Part shown: positions 6,952 to 14,184 of the stretch, in pieces | Layout of the letters: every line of letters starts with the position of its first letter | Numbering within the stretch: the first letter of the stretch is position 1 | Assembly: GCA_022794295.1 (NCBI GenBank) | Contig: JAAWEO010000301.1 | Coordinates: 1 to 16,816 of the forward strand | Source of the DNA: Angelakisella sp. | GTDB lineage: Bacteria; Bacillota; Clostridia; Oscillospirales; Ruminococcaceae | Direction: 5' to 3' | Length of the DNA stretch: 16,816 nucleotides | Made by a program: the position numbers and the translations under genes | The notes under the pieces: model-generated | The model's database searches: none | Seen by the model: the letters and a program-made list of their open reading frames with translations, nothing else | What the model was told of the DNA's origin: nothing

Positions 6952-6979
6952 TTGCATAATAATAAAAAACAGATATAAT
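6952..6979 (+). promoter_or_regulatory. Probable sigma-A promoter of the jetC remnant-jetD unit
   Basis: On the plus strand TTGCAT (6952-6957) and a perfect TATAAT (6974-6979) are 16 bp apart in very AT-rich DNA. Flanking arms AATAATAA (6958-6965) and TTATTATT (6979-6986) form an imperfect palindrome around the -10. It is the only good plus-strand promoter before the jet genes, and could be the original operon promoter left in place after an internal deletion, or a new one supplied by the flank. Confidence 0.5.
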
Positions 6980-6991
6980 TATTATTGTAAT

Positions 6992-7070
6992 ATTTGCTAG
7001 CAAATTGTTTTTGGCTGTTGCAATGATGTGCGAAAGAGCGGTTATAATTTTACCACATTTCCATATGGAA
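6992..7070. promoter_or_regulatory. Two perfect palindromes downstream of the jet promoter (candidate operators)
   Basis: ATTTGCTAGCAAAT (6992-7005) is a perfect 14-bp palindrome lying 12 bp downstream of the -10 hexamer, where a repressor would block initiation. TTCCATATGGAA (7059-7070) is a second perfect 12-bp palindrome about 54 bp further on. They do not share sequence, so they would be read by different proteins, or one may be chance. No regulator gene lies beside them. Confidence 0.35.
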
Positions 7071-7556
7071 GTTCCATCGTTTTTCCGTCACAAAGTAATA
7101 TCCATTCGTTCAGATATTCCAATAGAACGGTACACCGATTTCCGGACCTATCTGAAATTTGATCTGGAAACTACCGATCAAAACGGCTCAAAGCAGCTTC
7201 TTTCCCAAACGCTGAACACCAAATCCGGAGGGGAAACACAGACGCCCTTTTACATTGCGATGCTGGCTTCCTTTGCCCAGCTCTACCAGGTCAACAATCT
7301 GTCCGGTTTGGCTAACAATACCGTCCGGCTGGTGGTATTTGACGAAGCCTTCAACAAAATGGACAGCGACCGCATTATCGAAAGCGTCCGGCTCCTGCGG
7401 AAGCTGGGGCTGCAGGCGATCATCTGCACACCCCCGGAAAAAGCGCAGGATATTGCCCCCATTGCAGACCGCACTTTTGTTATGACCAAAAATAAATATC
7501 AAATGTGCGCGCTGCCTTTTGGCAAGGAGATCGATGGCGAATGGATCAGAATGTAA
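7005..7556 (+). pseudogene. jetC: JetC (Wadjet SMC-like ATPase) 3' remnant, 5'-truncated
   Basis: Only the last ~150 residues of a Wadjet JetC/MksB-type SMC ATPase remain. In Wadjet, JetABC forms a condensin-like loop-extruding complex that senses circular DNA and JetD cuts it. Recognisable homology starts around codon 36 (DIPIERYTDFRTYLKFDLE, about 7110). It includes the ABC signature SGGETQTPF (from 7224), Walker B RLVVFDEAFNKMD with the catalytic Glu (codons 108-120), and LGLQAIICTPPEKAQDIA. JetC is normally about 1,000 residues or more. The Walker A half, coiled coils and hinge are missing, so the product cannot bind ATP as a normal SMC. Codons before about 7100 resemble nothing I know. 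The open frame begins at a TTG with no ribosome-binding site, so translation is doubtful. The 3' end is intact and overlaps jetD by 16 nt, the normal operon coupling. Confidence 0.82.
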
Positions 7557-8749
7557 TTTTATCCCGGCTTCTGGACAAATACGAGAACAGCAGGCATTTA
7601 TCACAGCCGGGAGTTTCCACCCGGCGGGTAATGCTGCGGATCGAGAAAAAAGAATTTCCAGAATATCGTTACGAGGATGCCTCTGTCCGGGATGCCTGCA
7701 ACCGGCTGGCAATCGAGCTGGAACAAAAGGGGCTGGTCGCCTTGGAATGGGTAAAAAACCGTCCGGTGATCTCGGTGATCGCCCTTTGTTTGGACCATGT
7801 GATGGAGTGTTACCAACAAACCGGCAGAACACATCCCCAGGTGCTTGCCGGAATGGTCGGTAAACAGATCAGCGGCTCCTTAGCAGAAGTATCCACTCCC
7901 TGGATCGCCGCCTGGCGTGACAGTGTCTGCAAAGAGGCCGCAGATCTGATGAAAGTGCCATTCTACTGTAAAAACGGACTGACCACACTACAAGACCTGC
8001 TTGTTGCTTTTGGGGAATATGACCGGCTGAATGGCAGCAGCATTACCATGCGGGCTTTCAGCAACAGGTGTTATCACCATACAAAATATTTTGAGCAGGA
8101 AGTTCGGGACACCTTTTTGAACATTGCAAAAAAGTATGACCTCAACCTTGCCGCCGCCTGTGAGCAAAGCGAAATGGGTGTCCGGGATCAACTGGCCTTT
8201 CTCGGAATTTATGCCAGACCGGAACTTTATGAACTATCGGGGAATTTTATCATCCAAACAAAGGCAGGCAGCCTCGATTTTTCCGCAGCAGCTCCTTTTG
8301 GGATGGCTTTGCCCAGTACAATGGTAGATTCTATCATCGCCATAGATATAAAAAATATCCGCAAAGTGATCTTCATCGAGAACAAAACAAATTATGATGA
8401 ATACTTAATATCCCAATGGAGACCGGAGGAAATGGTCATCTATCACGGTGGCTTTTTAAGTCCTCAAAAACGCAAATTATTTGCTGCGATTTCTGCATGG
8501 ATACCAAATGATGCAGAACAATTTTTCTGGGCAGATATTGATCTTGGCGGCTTCCAGATGTTCACCCAGCTGCAACACCTGATCCCACGATTGTCACCTT
8601 TGAGAATGTCCAAAGATCAGGTGGAGCAATATCGGCAAAGTGGCCTGGTACGAAACAGCAGCTACCTGTTTCGCCTGGAGGAAGCACTAAAAAAGCAGGA
8701 ATATCCGCTGTTTTCAGATGCGATAGAAAAGATATTGGAGTCGGGGTGA
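7541..8749 (+). CDS. jetD: Wadjet nuclease subunit JetD (DUF3322-DUF2220)
   Basis: A 402-residue JetD/MksG-type protein, the topoisomerase-VI-A-like nuclease of Wadjet anti-plasmid systems. The N-terminal half (about 1-190) is the DUF3322 arm region (ILSRLLDKYENSR, LEWVKNRPVISVIAL). The C-terminal half (about 215-400) is the DUF2220 Toprim domain. The metal-binding residues appear intact: Glu280 in KVIFIENKTNY, then YHGGFLS (301-307), then Asp332 and Asp334 in WADIDLGGF. No frameshift or stop is visible and the length is normal. ATG 7541 was chosen because AAGGAG lies upstream within the jetC end and the protein then begins as relatives do (LxRLLDKYExS). It overlaps the jetC remnant by 16 nt. 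Without JetA, JetB and a full JetC here, the nuclease is orphaned; it may be decaying, silent, or acting with a partner elsewhere. Confidence 0.88.
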   Translation: MDQNVILSRLLDKYENSRHLSQPGVSTRRVMLRIEKKEFPEYRYEDASVRDACNRLAIELEQKGLVALEWVKNRPVISVIALCLDHVMECYQQTGRTHPQVLAGMVGKQISGSLAEVSTPWIAAWRDSVCKEAADLMKVPFYCKNGLTTLQDLLVAFGEYDRLNGSSITMRAFSNRCYHHTKYFEQEVRDTFLNIAKKYDLNLAAACEQSEMGVRDQLAFLGIYARPELYELSGNFIIQTKAGSLDFSAAAPFGMALPSTMVDSIIAIDIKNIRKVIFIENKTNYDEYLISQWRPEEMVIYHGGFLSPQKRKLFAAISAWIPNDAEQFFWADIDLGGFQMFTQLQHLIPRLSPLRMSKDQVEQYRQSGLVRNSSYLFRLEEALKKQEYPLFSDAIEKILESG

Positions 8750-8913
8750 CCATTGAGCAAGAGGTGTTTTTGAGATAAGGCCCGATCTCTTTCACTTTTG
8801 TAAAAACCGGTCTTTATGTGCAAAATGGAGATAGACTATTGAGCGGCTATGTCCATAAAAATGACGATTTTTGCAAATCTAAAATGCTATCAGCAGTGCG
8901 AGGAGGACCAGTC

Positions 8914-10650
8914 ATGTCAAAATTAAATGTCGATCAGAAAACCGTAAAAGATCTATTTCAGGCAAAGCAGTCGGACTTCCTGATCCCTGATTATCAGCGG
9001 CCCTATGCCTGGGGAGAGGCCGAGTGCCAGACACTTTGGGATGATATTTTCTCATTTGCAATCCCAGATGATGGTCGCGTTGAATTTGACAGCAACAGTG
9101 AATACTTTCTTGGCCCCATCGTCACCTTCAAAAACGGGGAAGGCAAAATGGAGGTGATTGACGGACAGCAGCGCCTTACTACGCTGATGCTCCTGCTTCG
9201 TGCATTCTATGCCAAGTTCGGTCATATGCAGGACAAGGCATCCATTTCCACAAAGCAGAATATTGAAAAATGTCTTTGGAAAACCGATGAATTTGGAGAA
9301 CCCGATATGCAGCAACTGAAGATCGACTCAGAAGTTGCCACAGATAAGGACAAAGATGAATTTCTGGATATCTTGCGCAATGGGGAGGCTGGCATTAAAA
9401 AAAGCCGGTATGCGGAGAATTACCGATTTTTTCAAAAGTGTATCGATACATTTCTGGGCAGCTTTCCGACCTACTTTGCCTATTTGCCCACGCGTATTAT
9501 GAATAACTGCATTCTACTCCCCATCGAGGCAGAATCGCAGGATACGGCGCTTCGTATTTTCTCCACACTAAATGATCGCGGTAAGCCTTTGTCCGATGCC
9601 GATATTTTTAAGGCGCAGTTCTACAAGTTTTATTCCGCTGCCGGGAAAAAGGACGAGTTTATCAAGAAGTGGAAGGAACTGGAGGAGCTTTGTGAAAAGA
9701 TCTTTCATCCTACTTCCGGCACGCCGATGGATGAGCTTTTCACCAGATATATGTATTTTGCCCGTGCGAAGATGGGGATAAAATCCTCCACTACCGAGGC
9801 ATTACGGAAGTTTTATGAAAAAGACGACTATACCCTTTTGAAAAAAGACAGCACCTTTCAAGATCTGATTGTGCTAGCACATTTCTGGGAGGATGTTTCT
9901 AACCAGGATAAAGACAGATTTTCGCCTCGTATTCTTCGCCGCCTTTTTGTGTTGAACTATGCTCCAAATGGTATGTGGACTTATTTTGTGTCTGTATACT
10001 TTATGCAAAACAGGGACACGGATGAAATGTTGGATGATGAAACGTTTTTTTCTTTTCTAAATAAGATCACCGGCTTTATCTGGACTTATGCGGTAACAAA
10101 TCCCGGTGTTAATGCTCTAAGAACACCGGTCTATGCTGAGATGGTCAATGTCGTAAACGGACAGCCAGTGACCTTTGCCGATTACAAATTTGATCCTTCT
10201 AAAGTTGAGAGCATGTTCTTTAACTTTAGTTTCCACAATGCCAGGCCAATTACGAAGTCAATGTCAGCCTGGTGGGCTTTCCAGGATGACGGGCAGGAAC
10301 TTCTTTCCTTGGAAACTGTGTTCGAGATCGAACATATCTATTCTCGCAGTAGACAAGATAAAGAGAAAAAACTAACGGATATCCGCAACCTTGAATCCCT
10401 TGGAAATAAGGCTCTTCTTGAGAAACGGATCAATATTCGTGCCTCGGATTATCGATTCGTGGATAAAAAAGATTATTACCTCGGTTTTACCAACAACCGC
10501 AATCAGAAGAAAGAAGGCACCAAAATTGCCGAGCTTATAGCGTTGGCACATACTGCTACAGACTTTACAGAAGATGACATCCTCGCACGGTTCAGGCGTA
10601 TCATGGATGCTTTTCTTGCGTTTTTGAAGGAGAACGAATTAGTTGGTTAA
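8914..10650 (+). CDS. DUF262-DUF1524 protein (single-chain GmrSD-like restriction/defence protein)
   Basis: A 578-residue protein with the GmrS and GmrD halves fused. Family members use an N-terminal ParB-like, NTP-using DUF262 domain and a C-terminal HNH nuclease domain (DUF1524). Characterised relatives include GmrSD, BrxU and SspE, which restrict modified phage DNA. Seen here: FLIPDYQRPYAWGEAECQTLWDDI (22-45) with the conserved Gln-Arg-Pro-Tyr-W, and VIDGQQRLTTLMLLLRAF (81-98) with the DGQQR nucleotide-binding motif. After a helical middle come FEIEHIYSRSR (H at about 474, the HNH His), SLGNKALLEKRIN (about 495-507), and YRFVDKKDYYLGF. Catalytic residues appear retained. ATG 8914 was taken over an in-frame ATG 96 nt upstream because GAGGAGG lies eight bases before it. 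It stands 164 bp after jetD and 66 bp before the primase-helicase gene, all co-directional. Confidence 0.9.
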   Translation: MSKLNVDQKTVKDLFQAKQSDFLIPDYQRPYAWGEAECQTLWDDIFSFAIPDDGRVEFDSNSEYFLGPIVTFKNGEGKMEVIDGQQRLTTLMLLLRAFYAKFGHMQDKASISTKQNIEKCLWKTDEFGEPDMQQLKIDSEVATDKDKDEFLDILRNGEAGIKKSRYAENYRFFQKCIDTFLGSFPTYFAYLPTRIMNNCILLPIEAESQDTALRIFSTLNDRGKPLSDADIFKAQFYKFYSAAGKKDEFIKKWKELEELCEKIFHPTSGTPMDELFTRYMYFARAKMGIKSSTTEALRKFYEKDDYTLLKKDSTFQDLIVLAHFWEDVSNQDKDRFSPRILRRLFVLNYAPNGMWTYFVSVYFMQNRDTDEMLDDETFFSFLNKITGFIWTYAVTNPGVNALRTPVYAEMVNVVNGQPVTFADYKFDPSKVESMFFNFSFHNARPITKSMSAWWAFQDDGQELLSLETVFEIEHIYSRSRQDKEKKLTDIRNLESLGNKALLEKRINIRASDYRFVDKKDYYLGFTNNRNQKKEGTKIAELIALAHTATDFTEDDILARFRRIMDAFLAFLKENELVG

Positions 10651-10716
10651 TGTCAGCTCTGCACAACGGCCAAAATCATTGAATGAATTTATTCAAATGT
10701 CAAAAGCAGGTGACAC

Positions 10717-13602
10717 ATGGACAAAAAGGTTATCATCGACGGTCATATTTTTCAAATGGCAGAGAGGCTCCCTTCCCTGACCGGAAACGGGTGGTTTGTG
10801 CTGTGCGTTGATGACCTTGGACGCCAATCTGTCTGTACCGAAGAAATCTGGAACGGCCTTGTCCAGCCGATGGAAGCTCCCCCCGCTGTTCACACCGGCA
10901 GTACCCCGCAGGAGAAGATAGCCTTATTCCTGTCGCTGTTCCGCGGCCGCAGCGATGTCTTTGCAAGGCGGTATTTCAGCCCCAAAACCGAAAAAAGCGG
11001 ATATGTTCCCGCCTGCGAAAACGAATGGATCCCCGGCCTTTGCGACAAAAAGATTCATCGATGTTCGGAATGTCCAAACCGGGCCTTTTTTCCATTGTCC
11101 GAAAAAATCGTTCGGTCACATCTTATCGGTAAAGATCCCTTCTGCCGGGATGTTGTAGGGATCTATCCTATACTGGAGGATCACCGCACCTGGCTGCTGG
11201 CGGCTGACTTTGACGAAGAAAGCTGGCAGGAGGATGTTTCTGCCTTCCGGGAAACCTGCCTTTCTGTTGGCATATCGCCTGCGGTGGAGCGCTCCCGCTC
11301 CGGCTGCGGGGCCCATGTTTGGTTTTTCTTCTCGGAGCCGGTTCCCGCCGTCGCAGCCCGTCAACTGGGAAGCCGCCTGCTGACCGAAACCATGTCCCGA
11401 CGCCACGAGTTGTCCTTCCGCTCCTATGACCGCCTGTTTCCCTCCCAGGACTTTATTCCGTCAGGAGGCTTCGGGAACCTCATCGCCCTTCCTTTCCAGG
11501 GACAGGCCCAACAAAAAGGAAATACTCTTTTTGTAGACGAGCAGTTCCGTCCTTATCATGACCAATGGGCTTTTCTCTCCACTTTGCCAAAGATCACACC
11601 GGCGGAACTGGTAGAATATTTGGCGAAGATGGGAAATACATCCAATTTAGGGATGCGAATGGACGGAAAGACAAACCCCTGGCCATCAAAGGCGCTCTCA
11701 AAAACCCTGACCCAAGATGATTTCCCGAAACAGGCCAGGTTGATGATCTCCAACCTCATTTTTCTTGATAAAACCGGTTTCTCCCAGGCCGCTTTAAATC
11801 AAATCAAGCGTTTGGGGGCCTTTTCCAACCCGGTATTTTACCGAAAGCAGGCGATGCGGCTCCGGTTGGGCAAAACACCCTGTGTCATTGACTGCGGCTG
11901 GGAGGATGAAACTTTTTTGGGCCTTCCAAGGGGTTGTTCCCATACCCTGCTGGAAATGCTGGCAGAACAGAAGGTTCCTTATACTTTGGAGGATCAGCGT
12001 TGCCGGGGCCATGTCATTGATGTTTCTTTTTGCGGCACGCTTCGGGCAGAGCAGATCCCGGCTGCTGCGGCGCTTCTGGAACATGAAACTGGTGTATTGT
12101 CCGCCGCCACAGCCTTCGGGAAGACGGTGGTGGGCGCTTACCTTATTGGTCAGCGCAAGGTCAACACATTGATTTTGGTTCATTCTGCCGCCCTTTTAGA
12201 ACAGTGGAAGACATCGTTAACGCAGTTTCTTGAGATCCGTGAAGTTTTTCCAAACCCACCAAAGAAACGAGGAAGGCAAAAACATCTGGAGCTGATCGGA
12301 CAGCTCGGCTCCGGGAAGAACACCAGGGGCGGCATTGTGGATATTGCTATCATGCAATCGCTTTTTTCCGGGGAGGAAAAGGAAGTAAAACCATTTGTTG
12401 CGGAATACGGAATGGTACTTTGTGACGAATGTCATCATCTGGCTGCCTTTACTTTTGAAAAGATCCTGCGGGAGGTCCGGGCAGTCTATGTTTACGGCCT
12501 GTCCGCTACTCCTGTCCGCCAGGATGGACACCAACCGATCATCTTTATGCAGTGCGGCCCGATCCGCTATTGTGTGGACGCAAAGAGCCAGGCAGAAAAG
12601 AGGACATTCTCTCACTTTGTGATCCCTCGGTTTACCCGAACACGCCTGCCCTTTGTGAACAGGATACAGGACATTTATACAGGGATCATCAAAGATGAAT
12701 CCCGGAATCAGCTGATCCTTTCGGATGCTTTCACACTTCTTGGAGAAGGCAGGACACCCCTGATCTTAACAGAGCGAAAAGAACACGCCATCCAGCTTGC
12801 GGAAAAGCTGAATGGCAAGGCTGACCATGTTTTTCTTTTGTTGGGCAGCGGCGGACAGAGGGAAAAGCAGCAAAAGCTATCCGCTCTGCACAGAATACCA
12901 GCAGGTGAAACATTGGTGATCGTCGCGACCGGCAAATATATCGGGGAAGGGTTCGATGAGCCTCGGCTGGATACCATCCTCCTGACAATGCCGATCTCCT
13001 GGAAAGGGACACTTGCCCAATATGCCGGGCGGCTCCATCGGAATTATGACGGAAAAAACGAGGTCCGCATCTATGACTATGTGGATATCCATATTCCGGT
13101 GCTGGAGCGTATGTATCACAAGCGGAGGAAGGGATATTCGGAGCTTGGCTATCAGATCAAAGCCAGTGAACGGGATAACACTGTCAGCCAAGTCTACAAT
13201 GGTCAGGATTATCTTCAGCCCTTTACCACCGATTTGACAGAGGCGGTCAAATCGATCTGCATCGTCAGCCCTGTCCTTGCCCGGCCACGGGTACAAGCTG
13301 CGTTACCAGTATTGGAGAAAGCCCGATCTTCCGGTGTTCAGGTAGTGGTTTATACAAGGTCTTCGGCAAAAGGTTCTGTTGCATTGCTGCAAAAGTATGG
13401 GGTCACTGTCAAAATACAGAACACCCTGGAACAACGTTTCGCAGTTATTGACCAGCGTATCGTGTGGTATGGAACCATCGACTATCTTTCCTCTGCCAGG
13501 AAGGAGAAAAATACACTTCGGTTTGAGGGCGCCGAGGTTGCCGGTGAATTATTGGATTTGCTTTGTTCCTCTGAGTCACCGATACAGCTTTCTTTTGAAT
13601 AG
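10717..13602 (+). CDS. TOTE-type conflict protein: primase, SF2 helicase and PLD-like domains
   Basis: A 961-residue protein with the layout of TOTE conflict-system proteins, predicted to act on invading nucleic acid. Residues 65-140 hold a cysteine cluster (C100, C109, C116, C119), likely a zinc module. Residues 145-300 are an archaeo-eukaryotic primase domain: WLLAADFD (D164, D166), ERSRSGCGAHVWFFF with His200, and YDRLFPSQD. Residues 435-815 are a superfamily II helicase: Walker A AATAFGKT (K469), DECHH (570-574), SAT (596-598), GEGFDEPRLD and QYAGRLHR (motif VI). Residues 845-950 resemble a phospholipase-D-like domain ending EQRFAVIDQRIVWYGTIDYLS. There the usual HxK catalytic pair reads ExR (E905, R907), so this nuclease is probably inactive or altered. 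ATG 10717 has a weak AGGTG site. The protein is full-length and undamaged, following the DUF262 gene. Confidence 0.85.
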   Translation: MDKKVIIDGHIFQMAERLPSLTGNGWFVLCVDDLGRQSVCTEEIWNGLVQPMEAPPAVHTGSTPQEKIALFLSLFRGRSDVFARRYFSPKTEKSGYVPACENEWIPGLCDKKIHRCSECPNRAFFPLSEKIVRSHLIGKDPFCRDVVGIYPILEDHRTWLLAADFDEESWQEDVSAFRETCLSVGISPAVERSRSGCGAHVWFFFSEPVPAVAARQLGSRLLTETMSRRHELSFRSYDRLFPSQDFIPSGGFGNLIALPFQGQAQQKGNTLFVDEQFRPYHDQWAFLSTLPKITPAELVEYLAKMGNTSNLGMRMDGKTNPWPSKALSKTLTQDDFPKQARLMISNLIFLDKTGFSQAALNQIKRLGAFSNPVFYRKQAMRLRLGKTPCVIDCGWEDETFLGLPRGCSHTLLEMLAEQKVPYTLEDQRCRGHVIDVSFCGTLRAEQIPAAAALLEHETGVLSAATAFGKTVVGAYLIGQRKVNTLILVHSAALLEQWKTSLTQFLEIREVFPNPPKKRGRQKHLELIGQLGSGKNTRGGIVDIAIMQSLFSGEEKEVKPFVAEYGMVLCDECHHLAAFTFEKILREVRAVYVYGLSATPVRQDGHQPIIFMQCGPIRYCVDAKSQAEKRTFSHFVIPRFTRTRLPFVNRIQDIYTGIIKDESRNQLILSDAFTLLGEGRTPLILTERKEHAIQLAEKLNGKADHVFLLLGSGGQREKQQKLSALHRIPAGETLVIVATGKYIGEGFDEPRLDTILLTMPISWKGTLAQYAGRLHRNYDGKNEVRIYDYVDIHIPVLERMYHKRRKGYSELGYQIKASERDNTVSQVYNGQDYLQPFTTDLTEAVKSICIVSPVLARPRVQAALPVLEKARSSGVQVVVYTRSSAKGSVALLQKYGVTVKIQNTLEQRFAVIDQRIVWYGTIDYLSSARKEKNTLRFEGAEVAGELLDLLCSSESPIQLSFE

Positions 13603-13961
13603 ACTTGAGGGTATCTTTAACCAAAGTTTGTTTTTCACCATAGGGTGTTTCTCTCTGCATGATACCCAAAGCGCTCGGATTTTAGAGATCGAATGAAGAA
13701 AGATACTTTCGGGGGCTTTGGGAGATGCGAGGACCTTCTTTTTCTGTGACCTATGCGACAAACAGCGCGGCATCCTCCTCCGTCAGGTGGTGGGACGCGG
13801 TGAGAGTTGAAGTAGGGCGATTTGGACTGACAGCTATTGAAGCCCCGATGCCATCGGGCGGGTCCATAAGAAACTGCATAAAGCAGCACCCCGTTTTTTG
13901 ACCCACCTTTCACCTCGAAACACACACATTTTATCCCAAACACCCCTCCGACTCCCAATAT
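13603..13961. other. Non-coding region at the right edge of the accessory region
   Basis: Between the TOTE gene and the tRNA-Pro terminator I see no recognisable gene. Just after the TOTE stop, GGGTATC (13609-13615) and GATACCC (13661-13667) form a perfect 7-bp repeat enclosing a small CACC/GGTG hairpin (about 13637-13648). This may be the 3' end structure of the TOTE transcript. At 13836-13860 CCCGATG and CATCGGG form a near-continuous palindrome. On the minus strand a 42-codon open frame is listed separately. I could not find a second copy of any part of this stretch in the window. Confidence 0.3.
13751..13879 (-). other. Short minus-strand open frame, possibly part of a dispersed conserved element
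   Basis: A 42-codon frame on the minus strand, ATG at 13879 and stop at 13751. It begins MQFLMDPPDGIG and ends TASHHLTEEDAALFVA. It lacks a convincing ribosome-binding site (only GGGGTG about ten bases upstream) and shows no domain I can name. The C-terminal motif looks familiar from short hypothetical frames scattered in Clostridia, which would make this a dispersed intergenic repeat rather than a gene, but that is memory, not something seen here. Overlapping frames on the same strand are also open. Confidence 0.2.
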
Positions 13962-14009
13962 AAAAAATGCCGTAAAACAGCCCATCAAGCAGTTCTACGG
14001 CGATTTTTT
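13962..14009 (-). terminator. Rho-independent terminator of tRNA-Pro (T-runs on both sides)
   Basis: A 10-bp stem (13969-13978 pairing with 13992-14001, one G-U pair) has a 13-nt loop and lies immediately after the tRNA 3' end. It is followed on the minus strand by ATTTTTT (13962-13968). On the plus strand there is also a T6 run (14004-14009), so it can end transcription from both sides. Confidence 0.85.
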
Positions 14010-14010
14010 A

Positions 14011-14086
14011 TGGTCGGAGCGAGGTGACTCGAACACCCGGCATCCTGCTCCCAAAGCAGGCGCGCTACCAGCTGCGCTACGCCCCG
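14011..14086 (-). tRNA. tRNA-Pro (anticodon UGG), CCA encoded
   Basis: A 76-nt cloverleaf on the minus strand. The acceptor stem CGGGGCG pairs with CGCTCCG, one G-U pair. The D arm is GCGC/GCGC with loop AGCTGGTA. The anticodon stem CCTGC/GCAGG closes loop TTTGGGA, giving anticodon TGG (proline). The T arm is GGGTG/CACCT with loop TTCGAGT, and the 3' ACCA is encoded. A consensus promoter lies upstream and a terminator directly downstream. Its 3' half points at the accessory region, as expected if integrases have used it as an attachment site, but no second copy of its 3' end is visible in the window. Confidence 0.96.
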
Positions 14087-14184
14087 ATTTTATTGCTGCG
14101 GTCTGTTTTGGCACATCCTTCTGCCGGCTGCATCACACCACAGAAACAGCCCCGAAGTCTCCCACCTGGACAGACAGCTTATTT

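Noticed and set aside
7188..7832. A 214-codon minus-strand frame opposite the jetC remnant and jetD
   Set aside because: The plus-strand products carry the recognised SMC and JetD motifs; this frame has none.
8765..8810. Short hairpin GAGAT/ATCTC with a T-rich tail after jetD
   Set aside because: The stem is only 5 bp and the tail is broken, so it is unlikely to terminate. It does leave open read-through from jetD to the DUF262 gene.
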